Positions 52,685 to 60,925 of a DNA stretch of 64,000 nt are shown piece after piece; positions within the stretch are counted from its first letter, which is position 1, and each line of letters opens with the position of its first letter. The notes beneath the pieces are model-generated. The model made no database searches and had not been told where the DNA came from. It saw only the letters and a list, made by a program, of their open reading frames with translations. The DNA comes from an uncultured Granulosicoccus sp. (GTDB lineage Bacteria > Pseudomonadota > Gammaproteobacteria > Granulosicoccales > Granulosicoccaceae). Location: NCBI GenBank assembly GCA_947499955.1, contig CANMQI010000003.1, positions 372,001 to 436,000 of the forward strand, written 5' to 3'. Position numbers and translations under genes: made by a program.

Positions 52685-53001
52685 ACGGCTCCAGCCAATG
52701 CTCCTGCCCCGAACTGTCATAGGGATCATGCCTGCTTTTTTCCCGAGTACGAGGTTTGTCGGCGGGCGGCGCCGGGTCAACCTTCTACCAGCAGATCCAG
52801 ACCTTACACGTAGATAACAGACAGATTACAAGTGTCTCTCTACGGACCTCGACATTGACGATCTCGACGCCAGCACCCGCATGACGCCTACTTTTCAGCT
52901 TGCAAGCCGTCAAACAAGGCAATTCTTGCATTCCCGGCCTGCCAGCGACGCAATAAAATAGTCTTTCCCACACACGATGAATGATGGTAATGGGAAACGG
53001 C
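52685..53001. other. Intergenic region without a recognisable gene
   Basis: About 317 bases between the arsR gene and the glutaredoxin-MauE gene. No ORF with coding character and no RNA gene was recognised. A GATTACA heptamer at 52824-52830 also occurs (reverse complement) at 56424-56430 upstream of the copper regulator genes, a weak hint of a shared copper-responsive box. Base composition looks a little lower in GC than the flanks. Confidence 0.5.
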
Positions 53002-53754
53002 ATGAAATCCAGACACGAGGGAAAGCTCAGGGCCAGCCTGTATCGCATGGATACGCAAGAGCACACATGTCCCTATGGTCTCAAGGCACTGGATCTTCTG
53101 GAACGGCAGGGTTTTGAGGTAGAAGATCACCGTCTGGAGAACCGCGCGCAGACCGATGAGTTCATGACGGCCCATGAGGTGTCTACCACACCGCAGGTGT
53201 TCATCGACGGTCAACGCATTGGTGGCTATGAAGACTTGCGAGAGTACTTCAACAAGCCGGTAGCGGATGACGACGAGACTTCCTACAAACCTGTCATTGC
53301 AGTATTCGTAGTTGCATTCCTGATGGCAGCAGCAGCGAATTGGTCGATTGACAGCGAGCAGCCTCTGACAGGAACTCTGGAATGGTTCATCGCCTTCAGC
53401 ATGTGCATTCTGGCAATCCTCAAACTTCAGGATCTGGAGAAATTCTCGACCATGTTCCTGGGCTACGACTTGCTTGCCAGAAAAGTGGTCCGCTATTCCT
53501 TCGTATACCCTTTTGCAGAAGCATTGGCAGGCGTGCTGATGATCGCTGGAGCGCTCTTGTGGCTCGCTATCCCCATCGCTCTGTTCATCGGCACCATTGG
53601 GGCTGCTTCAGTGATAAAGGCTGTCTATATCGACAAGCGCGAGCTCAAATGCGCCTGTGTAGGCGGTAGTGCCAGTGTGCCCTTGGGTTTCGTATCCCTG
53701 ACGGAGAACGTGATGATGGTAGCCATGGCTTTGTGGATGTTGGTCAGCCGATAA
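53002..53754 (+). CDS. Glutaredoxin-MauE/DoxX-like membrane fusion protein
   Basis: About 250 residues. The N-terminus is a glutaredoxin with active site HTCPYG (C23, one thiol followed by Gly instead of the usual CPYC) and cis-Pro TTPQVFIDGQRIGGYED. After residue about 85 come four or more helices of the MauE/methylamine-utilisation type: YKPVIAVFVVAFLMAAAANW, TGTLEWFIAFSMCILAILKL, and a Cys pair in LKCACVGGSASVPLG. This suggests transfer of reducing equivalents or thiol control across the membrane. ATG 53002 has GGGAAA upstream; in-frame ATG 52981 is possible. Located beside copper genes, so thiol or copper homeostasis in the envelope is likely. Confidence 0.85.
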   Translation: MKSRHEGKLRASLYRMDTQEHTCPYGLKALDLLERQGFEVEDHRLENRAQTDEFMTAHEVSTTPQVFIDGQRIGGYEDLREYFNKPVADDDETSYKPVIAVFVVAFLMAAAANWSIDSEQPLTGTLEWFIAFSMCILAILKLQDLEKFSTMFLGYDLLARKVVRYSFVYPFAEALAGVLMIAGALLWLAIPIALFIGTIGAASVIKAVYIDKRELKCACVGGSASVPLGFVSLTENVMMVAMALWMLVSR

Positions 53755-53815
53755 ATCATCCAGTAACGCCTTGCGAACCCTTATGCAATTCTCGATCGCC
53801 AACAGAGAAAAACCA

Positions 53816-54262
53816 ATGACCGGATACACTAGATTTGCAACCATGATCCTGACATCAACCGTTGTCATGTTCGGGCTCATGTACCTCAACACCTACCAGG
53901 CAGACCACATCTTCTTCAGTGAAACTCGCCTGTACATGGCACTTTACATGGGGGCGGCCATGGCGGTGATCATGCTGCTGTTCATGATCAACATGTATTC
54001 TTCCACAACGATCAATACTGTCATATTGCTACTTGCAATCACCGTCTTTTCCGGTGCTCTCTGGTTGGTGCGTTCCCAGCAGACCGTGGACGATGTATCC
54101 TGGATGAAAGCCATGATTCCTCACCATTCCATAGCCATTCTGACCAGCAGCCGCGCCAATATTTCCGATCCACGCGTCCGGGAATTGGCTGACAGCATCA
54201 TCGACGCCCAGGAGAGGGAGATTGCCCAAATGAAACAGCTCATTGAGGAACTGGAAGAATAA
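53816..54262 (+). CDS. DUF305 family membrane protein
   Basis: About 148 residues: three helices (FATMILTSTVVMFGLMYLNT, LYMGAAMAVIMLLFMINM, NTVILLLAITVFSGALWLVR), then a DUF305-like periplasmic helix pair with MKAMIPHHSIAIL and DPRVRELADSIIDAQEREIA. The MIPHH motif and Met/His content are typical of DUF305 proteins found in copper-resistance clusters. Function not established; copper binding is inferred. ATG 53816 is preferred; earlier in-frame starts exist at 53783 (ATG) and 53771 (TTG). Confidence 0.8.
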   Translation: MTGYTRFATMILTSTVVMFGLMYLNTYQADHIFFSETRLYMALYMGAAMAVIMLLFMINMYSSTTINTVILLLAITVFSGALWLVRSQQTVDDVSWMKAMIPHHSIAILTSSRANISDPRVRELADSIIDAQEREIAQMKQLIEELEE

Positions 54263-54331
54263 GCTCAACGCGACAGGCGAGGTCTCGGGCGCGGGTGCGC
54301 AAGCGGCGTCACAAGACGTGCCAGGCAGGCA

Positions 54332-55660
54332 CTAGCCGGAAAACGTCAGTCCGATACACGTCACTCCATTTTCAGATGTCGCAAATGTCTGCCCACCGTG
54401 CATGTTTGCAATAGCCGCCACGATGGACAAACCCAGACCGTGGTGCCTGTCCGACAAGGACCGGGCAGAATCGGAACGGTAGAAGCGGTTGAAAATAAGT
54501 GCGATTTCCTCGGCAGGTATAGTCGGCCCACGATTACAGACTGTCAGCCGCACGAAACCCTCGAGGTCGGACGAAATGTGCATGTCGATCTCTGAGCCGG
54601 TAGTTGCATACACACAGGCATTTCCCAGCAGATTGGACAAGGCACGCTTCAACAGCGCGACATCCAGATAAGCAGCGGAATCGCCTGTCAGTGTCACGCG
54701 AAGGTCTGACTCCGACAGTACGGCATCGTGATAGTCAACAACCTCCAGAGCGATCCTGGCGACACTCGCCACACGCTCGCATCGAGCAACCGACCCCCTC
54801 TCGGCTTTCGACAGGAACATCATGCTGCGAATGATTTCCGACATACGATGCAATTCTTCCAGGTTGGAACCCAGGACACTGGCGTCCACCTGATTGCCAT
54901 TGCATTGTCGCAGTGCCAGTTCAGAGTTGGTGATCAGGTTTGTCAACGGCGTATTCAGCTCATGTGCCACGTCCGCATTGAAACTCTCCAATTGCGAGTA
55001 AGAGAGTGACAGGCGTTCAAGCAGATCATTGAACTGGGCAACCAGGGGTAACAATTCTGCCGGCAATGCTTCCCCCTTCAATCTGGACTCAAGGGTACTC
55101 GCGGTCAAGCGGTTGATCTGATCGACAAGACTGTCCACAGAGCGCATCTCCCGATTTACCACCCAGTACACGCCCCGCACGACCGCCATCGTCGCCAGCA
55201 ATGAGGCGATAATCAGCGTGAACGCCAGGCGGTGCAACAATTCGTCGTCAGCGTGTCTGTCAACGCTGATGGCCACCCTTGCAGGTCTGCCGCCGTTGTC
55301 AAATCCCACGGCCTCGAACATCAGGGTCTGAACATCCTCGTTGACAGGGAAGCCGAGTTTGCCCGCATAGACAACAGGACCGTCTTCATGATCAACAACC
55401 ACCTGAAGCTCGTTATGGCCTGCGAGAAAATCATCAAGCTGATGTCGCAGATCCCCCAGGACAGGGTTCTGCCGAAACTCTTCAAGCATATGTTCTATCA
55501 ACACCTGCTTTTCCTGCAAACCGGAAAATTGTCGCGATGCCAGGTGATTGGCGATGACGAAATAGACCACCAGCGACACCAGAACAAAACTGACCAGAAC
55601 CTGTATGGCTAACCAGCGAGACAGGCGTTTTCCCAATGAGTCCTTTCCTGAATGAATCAC
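54332..55660 (-). CDS. Heavy-metal sensor histidine kinase (CusS/CopS-like)
   Basis: A 442-residue membrane kinase. Two helices (AIQVLVSFVLVSLVVYFVIA; LAFTLIIASLLATMAVVRGV) flank a periplasmic sensor of about 130 residues. HAMP is at about 190-240. The H box is NADVAHELNTPLTNLITNSE, the N box LLGNACVYA, and the G2 region HGLGLSIVAAIANMHGG. It is coupled by ATGA overlap to its response regulator and faces away from the copper efflux genes it probably controls. Sensor Met/His residues for Cu/Ag are few in the visible loop, so copper specificity rests on context. Confidence 0.92.
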   Translation of the reverse strand: MIHSGKDSLGKRLSRWLAIQVLVSFVLVSLVVYFVIANHLASRQFSGLQEKQVLIEHMLEEFRQNPVLGDLRHQLDDFLAGHNELQVVVDHEDGPVVYAGKLGFPVNEDVQTLMFEAVGFDNGGRPARVAISVDRHADDELLHRLAFTLIIASLLATMAVVRGVYWVVNREMRSVDSLVDQINRLTASTLESRLKGEALPAELLPLVAQFNDLLERLSLSYSQLESFNADVAHELNTPLTNLITNSELALRQCNGNQVDASVLGSNLEELHRMSEIIRSMMFLSKAERGSVARCERVASVARIALEVVDYHDAVLSESDLRVTLTGDSAAYLDVALLKRALSNLLGNACVYATTGSEIDMHISSDLEGFVRLTVCNRGPTIPAEEIALIFNRFYRSDSARSLSDRHHGLGLSIVAAIANMHGGQTFATSENGVTCIGLTFSG

Positions 55661-56349
55661 AGAGTCGACCGATCTTCCAATACGTAGCCCATGCCACGTT
55701 CAGTATGCAAGAGGCTATGTTCGAAGGGCACATCCAGCTTGGTACGCAATCGCCGAATGGCAACCTCCACCACATTGGTGCCGCTGTCAAAATTCATGTC
55801 CCAGACCTGATCGGCCAGCACCGCACGCGACAAGACCTCGCCCTGACGGCGCAGCAGCAAGGTCAACAGGGTAAATTCCTTGGCTGTCAGAACCAGTGCC
55901 TGCCCGCCTCTGCTTGCTCTGCGTCGAACCAGATCCACTTCAAGATCGGACAGCCGCAGCTTGCCGGTCTGAGTGGTCTGATCGGCAGTGGCAGTCCCTC
56001 TACGGGTGATGACCTGGAGTCTGGCGACCAGCTCACTGAAGGCAAAGGGCTTGACCAGGTAGTCATCGGCACCCGACTTCAGTCCAGCCACCCTGTCCTC
56101 GACACTGCCAACAGCCGTGAGCATGAGCACTGGCGTGGTCTTCTTGCTACGCAATGCCGAGAGCATGGCCATACCATCCAGCCCAGGCAGCATACGATCC
56201 AGCACGATCGCGTCATAGTCGCATTCCAGCGCAAGGTGCAGCCCTTCCAGACCATCATGCGCCAGGTCCACCACAAAGCCTTCGCTGTTCAGTCCCTTGC
56301 GCAGATATTCTGCAAGCTTCAGTTCGTCTTCCACTACCAGAATCTTCAT
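55657..56349 (-). CDS. Heavy-metal response regulator, OmpR/PhoB type (CusR/CopR-like)
   Basis: A 230-residue regulator: receiver domain with phospho-acceptor D51 (AIVLDRMLPGLDG), acidic pair VVEDE and Lys in DDYLVKPFAF; C-terminal winged helix with LTAKEFTLLTLLLRRQGEVL and VVEVAIRRLRTKLDVPFEHS, the CusR/CopR subgroup signature. ATG 56349 (MKILVVED) is the natural start; the open frame to 56457 is not coding. It is divergent from the small protein and TolC-type genes. Confidence 0.94.
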   Translation of the reverse strand: MKILVVEDELKLAEYLRKGLNSEGFVVDLAHDGLEGLHLALECDYDAIVLDRMLPGLDGMAMLSALRSKKTTPVLMLTAVGSVEDRVAGLKSGADDYLVKPFAFSELVARLQVITRRGTATADQTTQTGKLRLSDLEVDLVRRRASRGGQALVLTAKEFTLLTLLLRRQGEVLSRAVLADQVWDMNFDSGTNVVEVAIRRLRTKLDVPFEHSLLHTERGMGYVLEDRSTL

Positions 56350-56692
56350 CGGTCCCAATCCTTCTCTCTGTCGATACGCCGATCCATCGAAGGTGAACGC
56401 CCTCTTCCCGACAGTAATGTGAATGTAATCCGCTTGATCTCTGTGTGTCAGCTGCACTCTCTATTCTGACTACCTGCAAGAGGAAACGGACTCGTATTGA
56501 TCGCCCTCCTGCAAGGTTCAGCACGAGTCTTCAAATTGATGATACTGCAAAGCGGAAACACACATGAAATCACCAGAAGGATCGGATCAGAGGGCTGACA
56601 GAAAACATCGCTGGTGCAACCCGAGTGGTCAATCTTGTGCAGACCGACTGAGCAGATTAACCAGCAAGAAATGTCGACACACTGACTCGCAG
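56350..56692. other. Divergent regulatory region of the copper cluster
   Basis: About 343 bases between the response regulator and the copper effector genes, no convincing gene. It holds a direct repeat AATGTG-AATGTA (56416-56427) followed by ATCC, reading GATTACATTCACATTAC on the minus strand, which may bind the response regulator. An ATG at 56564 with GGAAA upstream opens a frame into the downstream gene but its 43 extra codons do not look like a signal peptide. Confidence 0.5.
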
Positions 56693-56715
56693 ATGACATT
56701 TGTGTCATCTGCGAG
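56686..56715. promoter_or_regulatory. 13-bp perfect palindrome with CusR-box-like core
   Basis: CTCGCAGATGACA (56686-56698) and TGTCATCTGCGAG (56703-56715) form a perfect inverted repeat around TTTG. The core ATGACA-N4-TGTCAT matches the arrangement of the E. coli CusR box. It covers the candidate ATG (56693) and GTG (56702) starts of the next gene, so it may act as DNA operator or as an mRNA hairpin hiding the start. Confidence 0.6.
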
Positions 56716-57010
56716 AAATGTGGCTGGCACTCTGTTGTCGGTAGTCACCCTGTGGATAGCCCCGGCAGGTATCTCCATGGCGGATTCGCACGAGCCGCAG
56801 GCAGTCACCAGCGATAACTCCAGCGCATTGCAGATTTCCTACGAAACCAGTCTGACGAGCTATCAGTCCTTCGAAGACACATCTCCCATTGCATGGCCCA
56901 CTGCGAACCAGCGAGTTGCCGAAATCGGCGGTTGGCGGACCTATGCCAGAAAAGCCTATGAAGACAGGAAACGTCAGTCCCTGGAGGCTATCGAGGCGGA
57001 AAGTCAATGA
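56693..57010 (+). CDS. Small exported protein of the copper cluster
   Basis: About 105 residues, no family recognised. From ATG 56693 the N-terminus is a plausible signal peptide (SSARNVAGTLLSVVTLWIAP with cleavage near GISMADSH). The mature part is hydrophilic, with AWPTANQRVAEIGGWRTYAR and YEDRKRQSLEAIEAES, and no cysteine. The ATG lies inside a 13-bp palindrome; GTG 56702 or ATG 56564 are alternatives. It overlaps the TolC-type gene by ATGA, so it is co-translated with the copper efflux component and probably assists it in the periplasm. Confidence 0.65.
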   Translation: MTFVSSARNVAGTLLSVVTLWIAPAGISMADSHEPQAVTSDNSSALQISYETSLTSYQSFEDTSPIAWPTANQRVAEIGGWRTYARKAYEDRKRQSLEAIEAESQ

Positions 57011-58440
57011 AACATTCAATACTGCGTTTCGCCAAACCTCTGACAATCACACTGCTTGTCGGATCCACGATCAGTGCTTGTACGACCTTCAACATCGACG
57101 ACAGTATTGCCTGGACCAATGACGAGGCGGCCCCCTTCACCGCTGGCAATCTGGAACTGGCAAGGAACGATCGTCAGCGAGCCGCTCGACTGGCAACGGC
57201 CGATGCCTTGCTGAGCGAGCCACTGTCCCGCGATGCTGCCGTGAAACTGGCGCTTGCCAACAGCCCGTCAATCCAGGCCTTGTTGGCTCGTAACTGGGAG
57301 AACGGGGCCAACGCTGCCCAATCGGGTCGCATTCCCAACCCGGCATTCTCCCTCGAACGACTGGTATCGGACGACAGTGCCACGCGGGATATCGAACGAT
57401 TCATCTCCTTCGGCTTGCTGGACGTACTGCTGATACCCATGAAAACCAGAGCATCGGAAAAAGGCGTTGAAGCCGCTCTTATACGGCTGACCACGGAGGT
57501 GGTCAGAGAAATCTCGCTGGTAAGACAAGCATGGACTCAAGCGGTTGCAGCGCGGCAGATAGCCGCCTACACCGAACAGGTACAGACCAGTGCCAAGGCG
57601 TCTGCAGAAATGGGTCGACGACTCGAGAGCGTCGGCAATTTCAGTCGCCTGGAGAGAGCGCGGCAGCAGGTTTTCCATGCCGACGCCACCATGCAACTGG
57701 CGAGCGCACGCAATGCGGCTGTAGCTGCGCGGGAGGAACTGACAAGAGCTCTCGGACTCGATGATCAGCAGGCCGCCAGACTGCAACTTCCGGAGCAGCT
57801 TCCCGCCTTGCCAGAGTTGCCCATACTGCCCGACGAAGTGACACAGACCATGGGCGAGCAACGACTGGATATTCGCATGGCCAGGGCGTCTCTCGACAGG
57901 GCTGCCCGCTCGGAGGGCATCGAAAACATCAGCTCATTGACCGATGTGGAACTGGGGTATCGTGAGACCGAAGCCCGCGGCCCGGAAGGAACCGAAGAAC
58001 TCAGTGGCTACGAAGTCGAGCTGAGACTTCCTCTGTTCGACTGGGGCGGCATGCAACGAGATGCCACGCGCGCCAGAACACTGGCTGCAGCCAATGACTT
58101 TGCTGCGACCGTCCGCAATGCCTCATCCAGCCTCCGGCAGACCTACTCGGCCTACCGTACCAGCTACGACATATCCTCATTCTATCGAGACGAAGTCGTG
58201 CCGCTACGACAACTGATCTCCGAGGAGACCGTGATGCAGTACAACGGCATGCTGATTGGTGTGTTCGATCTGCTGGCGGATTCTCGTACTCAGATCGATA
58301 CCGTGCTGTCAGCCATCAAGGCCGCCGAACAGTTCTGGATCGCCGATGCCGCCTTGCAGGCATCCATGCTCGGCAGCCCCATGAATGCCCCTGTAGCTTC
58401 CATGAAGACAGCCAGTGCAGCCGACGCCGCCGGACATTAG
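57007..58440 (+). CDS. TolC-family outer membrane efflux lipoprotein (CusC-like)
   Basis: A 477-residue outer-membrane factor. The signal carries a lipobox (VGSTISACTTF), then the coiled-coil repeats of TolC: DAAVKLALANSPSIQALLAR, QAWTQAVAARQIAAYTEQVQ and LRLPLFDWGGMQRDATRART, the last being the repeat-two signature. It would form the outer-membrane tunnel of an export complex. No RND pump (CusA) or fusion protein (CusB) lies within the window, so it must use a distant one or act otherwise. Preceded by ATGA overlap with the small protein; followed by multicopper oxidase. Confidence 0.9.
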   Translation: MKHSILRFAKPLTITLLVGSTISACTTFNIDDSIAWTNDEAAPFTAGNLELARNDRQRAARLATADALLSEPLSRDAAVKLALANSPSIQALLARNWENGANAAQSGRIPNPAFSLERLVSDDSATRDIERFISFGLLDVLLIPMKTRASEKGVEAALIRLTTEVVREISLVRQAWTQAVAARQIAAYTEQVQTSAKASAEMGRRLESVGNFSRLERARQQVFHADATMQLASARNAAVAAREELTRALGLDDQQAARLQLPEQLPALPELPILPDEVTQTMGEQRLDIRMARASLDRAARSEGIENISSLTDVELGYRETEARGPEGTEELSGYEVELRLPLFDWGGMQRDATRARTLAAANDFAATVRNASSSLRQTYSAYRTSYDISSFYRDEVVPLRQLISEETVMQYNGMLIGVFDLLADSRTQIDTVLSAIKAAEQFWIADAALQASMLGSPMNAPVASMKTASAADAAGH

Positions 58441-58547
58441 ATGCCGCACGCAGCGAACAACCTTGCCCTTGTCGATCACTGCATCCGGCAACAATTCACA
58501 CACCACACAGAACCGGACCAGTCGCCAGTCCGGGCATCGAGATTCCC

Positions 58548-59957
58548 ATGAGTTCACGACGAGATTTCATGAAGTACGCATCCATGACAGGAGGTGCAGT
58601 CGCTGCCGCCAGTGTCAGTCGCAACCTGATGGCTGCATTGCCCGAGGCGGTGATCCAGACCGAGGTGAACACCATGCCTCCGCTGTATCCGGAGAGCGGC
58701 CACGACTACAACCCGGTGGTAACACCCAATGGCTGGACTCTGCCGTTTCGCATGCGCAACAACGTCAAGGAATTCCACCTCATTGCCGAACCGGTCGTTC
58801 GTGAAATGACACCGGGTTTCAATGCCAATCTGTGGGGCTACAACGGCCAGAGTCCGGGTCCTACCATTGAAGTGGTGGAAGGTGATCGGGTTCGGATATA
58901 TGTCACCAACAATCTGCCGGAACACACCAGTGTGCACTGGCATGGACAGCGTTTGCCCAATGGTATGGATGGCGTTTCGGGTCTGAACCAACCTCCCATT
59001 CCCGTCGGCAAGACCTTTGTCTATGAGTTCGTCGCCAAGCGCCCGGGGACATTCATGTATCACCCGCATGGCGATGAGATGGTACAGATGGCCATGGGCA
59101 TGATGGGATCATGGGTGACCCACCCCAAAGGCAGCAACCGGCTGATCAACCCGGTGGATCGCGACTTCTGCGTGATCATGAACGCCTACGACATCGTTCC
59201 GGGTGCAGCAACACCAAGGATCATGACCATGCTCGACTTCAATCTGTGGTCGTGGAACAGTCGTATTTTCCCCGGCATCGACTCCTTCAACGTCCGCCAG
59301 GGTGACAAGGTTCGCGTACGGTTCGGCAACCTGACCATGACCAATCATCCCATTCACCTGCACGGACATGAATTCGTGGTATCAGGCACGGACGGAGGAC
59401 CGACACAGACATCGGCCAGACACTGGGAGGTGACGACTGACGTCGCGGTCGGACAGATGCGCCAGATCGAATTCCTTGCCGACGAGCCCGGTGACTGGGC
59501 ATTCCATTGCCACAAGAGCCATCACACCATGAATGCCATGGGACATGACGTCCCCACCATGATCGGGGTCGACCATACCGGCATGGCACAGCAGATCGGC
59601 AGTGTCATTCCCGATTATATGGTCATGGGGGAGCGCGGTATGGCAGACATGACCGAGATGGAAATGCCCCTGCCTGATAACACGGCACCCATGATGACAG
59701 GAGATGGCCCCTTCGGCTCAGTCGAGATGGGCGGCATGTTCTCGATGATCAAGGTTCGGTCTGATCAGGCCCGAGGAGACTATAGCGACCCGGGCTGGTA
59801 CGAACATCCACCAGGCACTGTTGCCTGGGAATACACCGGCGAACTGGAAGAACCTGCCCGATTCAAGTCCGATGTCTCCTCAGCGGACACGACGCCTGTG
59901 ACACCGACTGAATCCTTCGAGGTGAATGCCATCAAACCCGCACGCCGAGTCGGTTGA
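58548..59957 (+). CDS. Multicopper oxidase, copper resistance (CopA/CueO-like)
   Basis: Exported oxidase of 469 residues that oxidises Cu(I) to less toxic Cu(II) in the periplasm. A Tat signal starts MSSRRDFMKYASMTGGAVAA. All copper sites are present: HWHGQRLPNGMDGV and YHPHGDEMVQMAMG (type 2/3), HPIHLHGHEF, and HCHKSHHTMNAM with the type-1 Cys-His and axial Met. The Met-rich tail (MADMTEMEMPLPDNTAPMMT) is typical of copper-handling oxidases. It follows the TolC-type gene by 107 bases. Confidence 0.94.
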   Translation: MSSRRDFMKYASMTGGAVAAASVSRNLMAALPEAVIQTEVNTMPPLYPESGHDYNPVVTPNGWTLPFRMRNNVKEFHLIAEPVVREMTPGFNANLWGYNGQSPGPTIEVVEGDRVRIYVTNNLPEHTSVHWHGQRLPNGMDGVSGLNQPPIPVGKTFVYEFVAKRPGTFMYHPHGDEMVQMAMGMMGSWVTHPKGSNRLINPVDRDFCVIMNAYDIVPGAATPRIMTMLDFNLWSWNSRIFPGIDSFNVRQGDKVRVRFGNLTMTNHPIHLHGHEFVVSGTDGGPTQTSARHWEVTTDVAVGQMRQIEFLADEPGDWAFHCHKSHHTMNAMGHDVPTMIGVDHTGMAQQIGSVIPDYMVMGERGMADMTEMEMPLPDNTAPMMTGDGPFGSVEMGGMFSMIKVRSDQARGDYSDPGWYEHPPGTVAWEYTGELEEPARFKSDVSSADTTPVTPTESFEVNAIKPARRVG

Positions 59958-60032
59958 GAGACACACTTCGCGAAGGATGCTTCACCTCGTGAAGACAGTT
60001 TTGCACCCTCATGAACACAGGAAACACCAACC

Positions 60033-60539
60033 ATGAAACTCTCGATTCTCATCGCCTCGGCGACCATCTCGCTGATTCCATTTTCCATGGTCCATGCCCA
60101 TGGCAAGAAAACCGACCAGGACAACCATGACGCGGTGTCGGAAGTTGTCAGGGAACAGAAGCCCTGGGGTATCGCAGGCAATGCCGACGAGGTCACCCGC
60201 ACCATAGACGTTGCCATGCTGGATACCATGCAATTCGAACCGGCAAAGCTGCAGATTCAGCAAGGAGAAACCATTCGTTTCATTGCCCGCAATAACGGCG
60301 CGGTTCTGCATGAATTCGTACTGGGTACCACTCAGACCAATGATGAACATGCCGAGTTGATGGTCCGTTTTCCCGGTATGGAGCATGATGAACCCTATAT
60401 GGCTCATGTCGACCCCGCCGCCAGTGGCGAGATCATCTGGACATTCAACCGCGATGGTGAGTTCGATTTTGCCTGCCTGATTGCCGGTCATTACCAGGCT
60501 GGTATGCGCGGCACCATTTCGGTCATGTCCAACAGCTAA
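60033..60539 (+). CDS. Cupredoxin domain protein (CopI-like)
   Basis: Periplasmic blue-copper-type protein of 168 residues with a signal (MKLSILIASATISLIPFSMV, cleavage near VHAHG). The copper ligands appear in order: His in VLHEFVLG, then Cys, His and Met in FACLIAGHYQAGM. The H/D-rich N-terminus (HGKKTDQDNHD) may add weak sites. It probably stores or shuttles copper with the oxidase. Confidence 0.88.
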   Translation: MKLSILIASATISLIPFSMVHAHGKKTDQDNHDAVSEVVREQKPWGIAGNADEVTRTIDVAMLDTMQFEPAKLQIQQGETIRFIARNNGAVLHEFVLGTTQTNDEHAELMVRFPGMEHDEPYMAHVDPAASGEIIWTFNRDGEFDFACLIAGHYQAGMRGTISVMSNS

Positions 60540-60589
60540 TGGGTCGCTCCAGCACACACAGTCATCAACTCACAGAAACATCCAACACC

Positions 60590-60895
60590 ATGAACACACG
60601 TAAACTATCGCTCACGCTCGTTTTGCTCTCTACATTGTTCAGCGCATCACCACTATTGGCCAGTGGTGAACACCCCTTGAGCGAAGGCGTCGTCAAGAAG
60701 ATCGTGCCTGCCACTAAGAAGATCACCATCAAACATGGGCCCATCGAGAACCTGGACATGCCGCCCATGAGCATGGTATTCGGCGTATCGGAGCTGTCCC
60801 TGCTCGACGGTGTCTCCGAAGGTGACAACGTGAAATTCCTCGCGGTAGACAAGAACGGAAAGCTGTTCATCGAAGAAATCGAAAAGCAGCAGTAG
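60590..60895 (+). CDS. CusF-like periplasmic copper-binding protein
   Basis: About 101 residues: signal peptide MNTRKLSLTLVLLSTLFSAS, then an OB-fold protein with the CusF pattern VVKKIVPATKKITIKHGPIE and LDMPPMSMVFGV, where His and Met residues bind Cu(I)/Ag(I). The tryptophan seen at the CusF site is not obvious. ATG 60590 is preferred over the upstream extension to 60539. Would hand copper to an efflux complex. Confidence 0.88.
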   Translation: MNTRKLSLTLVLLSTLFSASPLLASGEHPLSEGVVKKIVPATKKITIKHGPIENLDMPPMSMVFGVSELSLLDGVSEGDNVKFLAVDKNGKLFIEEIEKQQ

Positions 60896-60902
60896 TCCGA
60901 GC

Positions 60903-60925
60903 AGGCGGGTCTACTGGATCCGCCT
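60903..60925. terminator. Hairpin between convergent copper and amidohydrolase genes
   Basis: AGGCGG (60903-60908) and CCGCCT (60920-60925) pair around an 11-base loop between the CusF-like gene (stop 60895) and the convergent M20 gene (stop 60924). The stem is short; it may end both transcripts. Confidence 0.4.

Noticed and set aside
52824-56430. Shared GATTACA heptamer upstream of the glutaredoxin-MauE gene and in the CusR region as a common copper box
   Set aside because: Seven bases occur often by chance in 64 kb and flanking bases do not match.
56564-56692. Upstream ATG of the small copper protein as true start
   Set aside because: Adds 43 residues without signal-peptide or coding character, although a GGAAA precedes it; left open.
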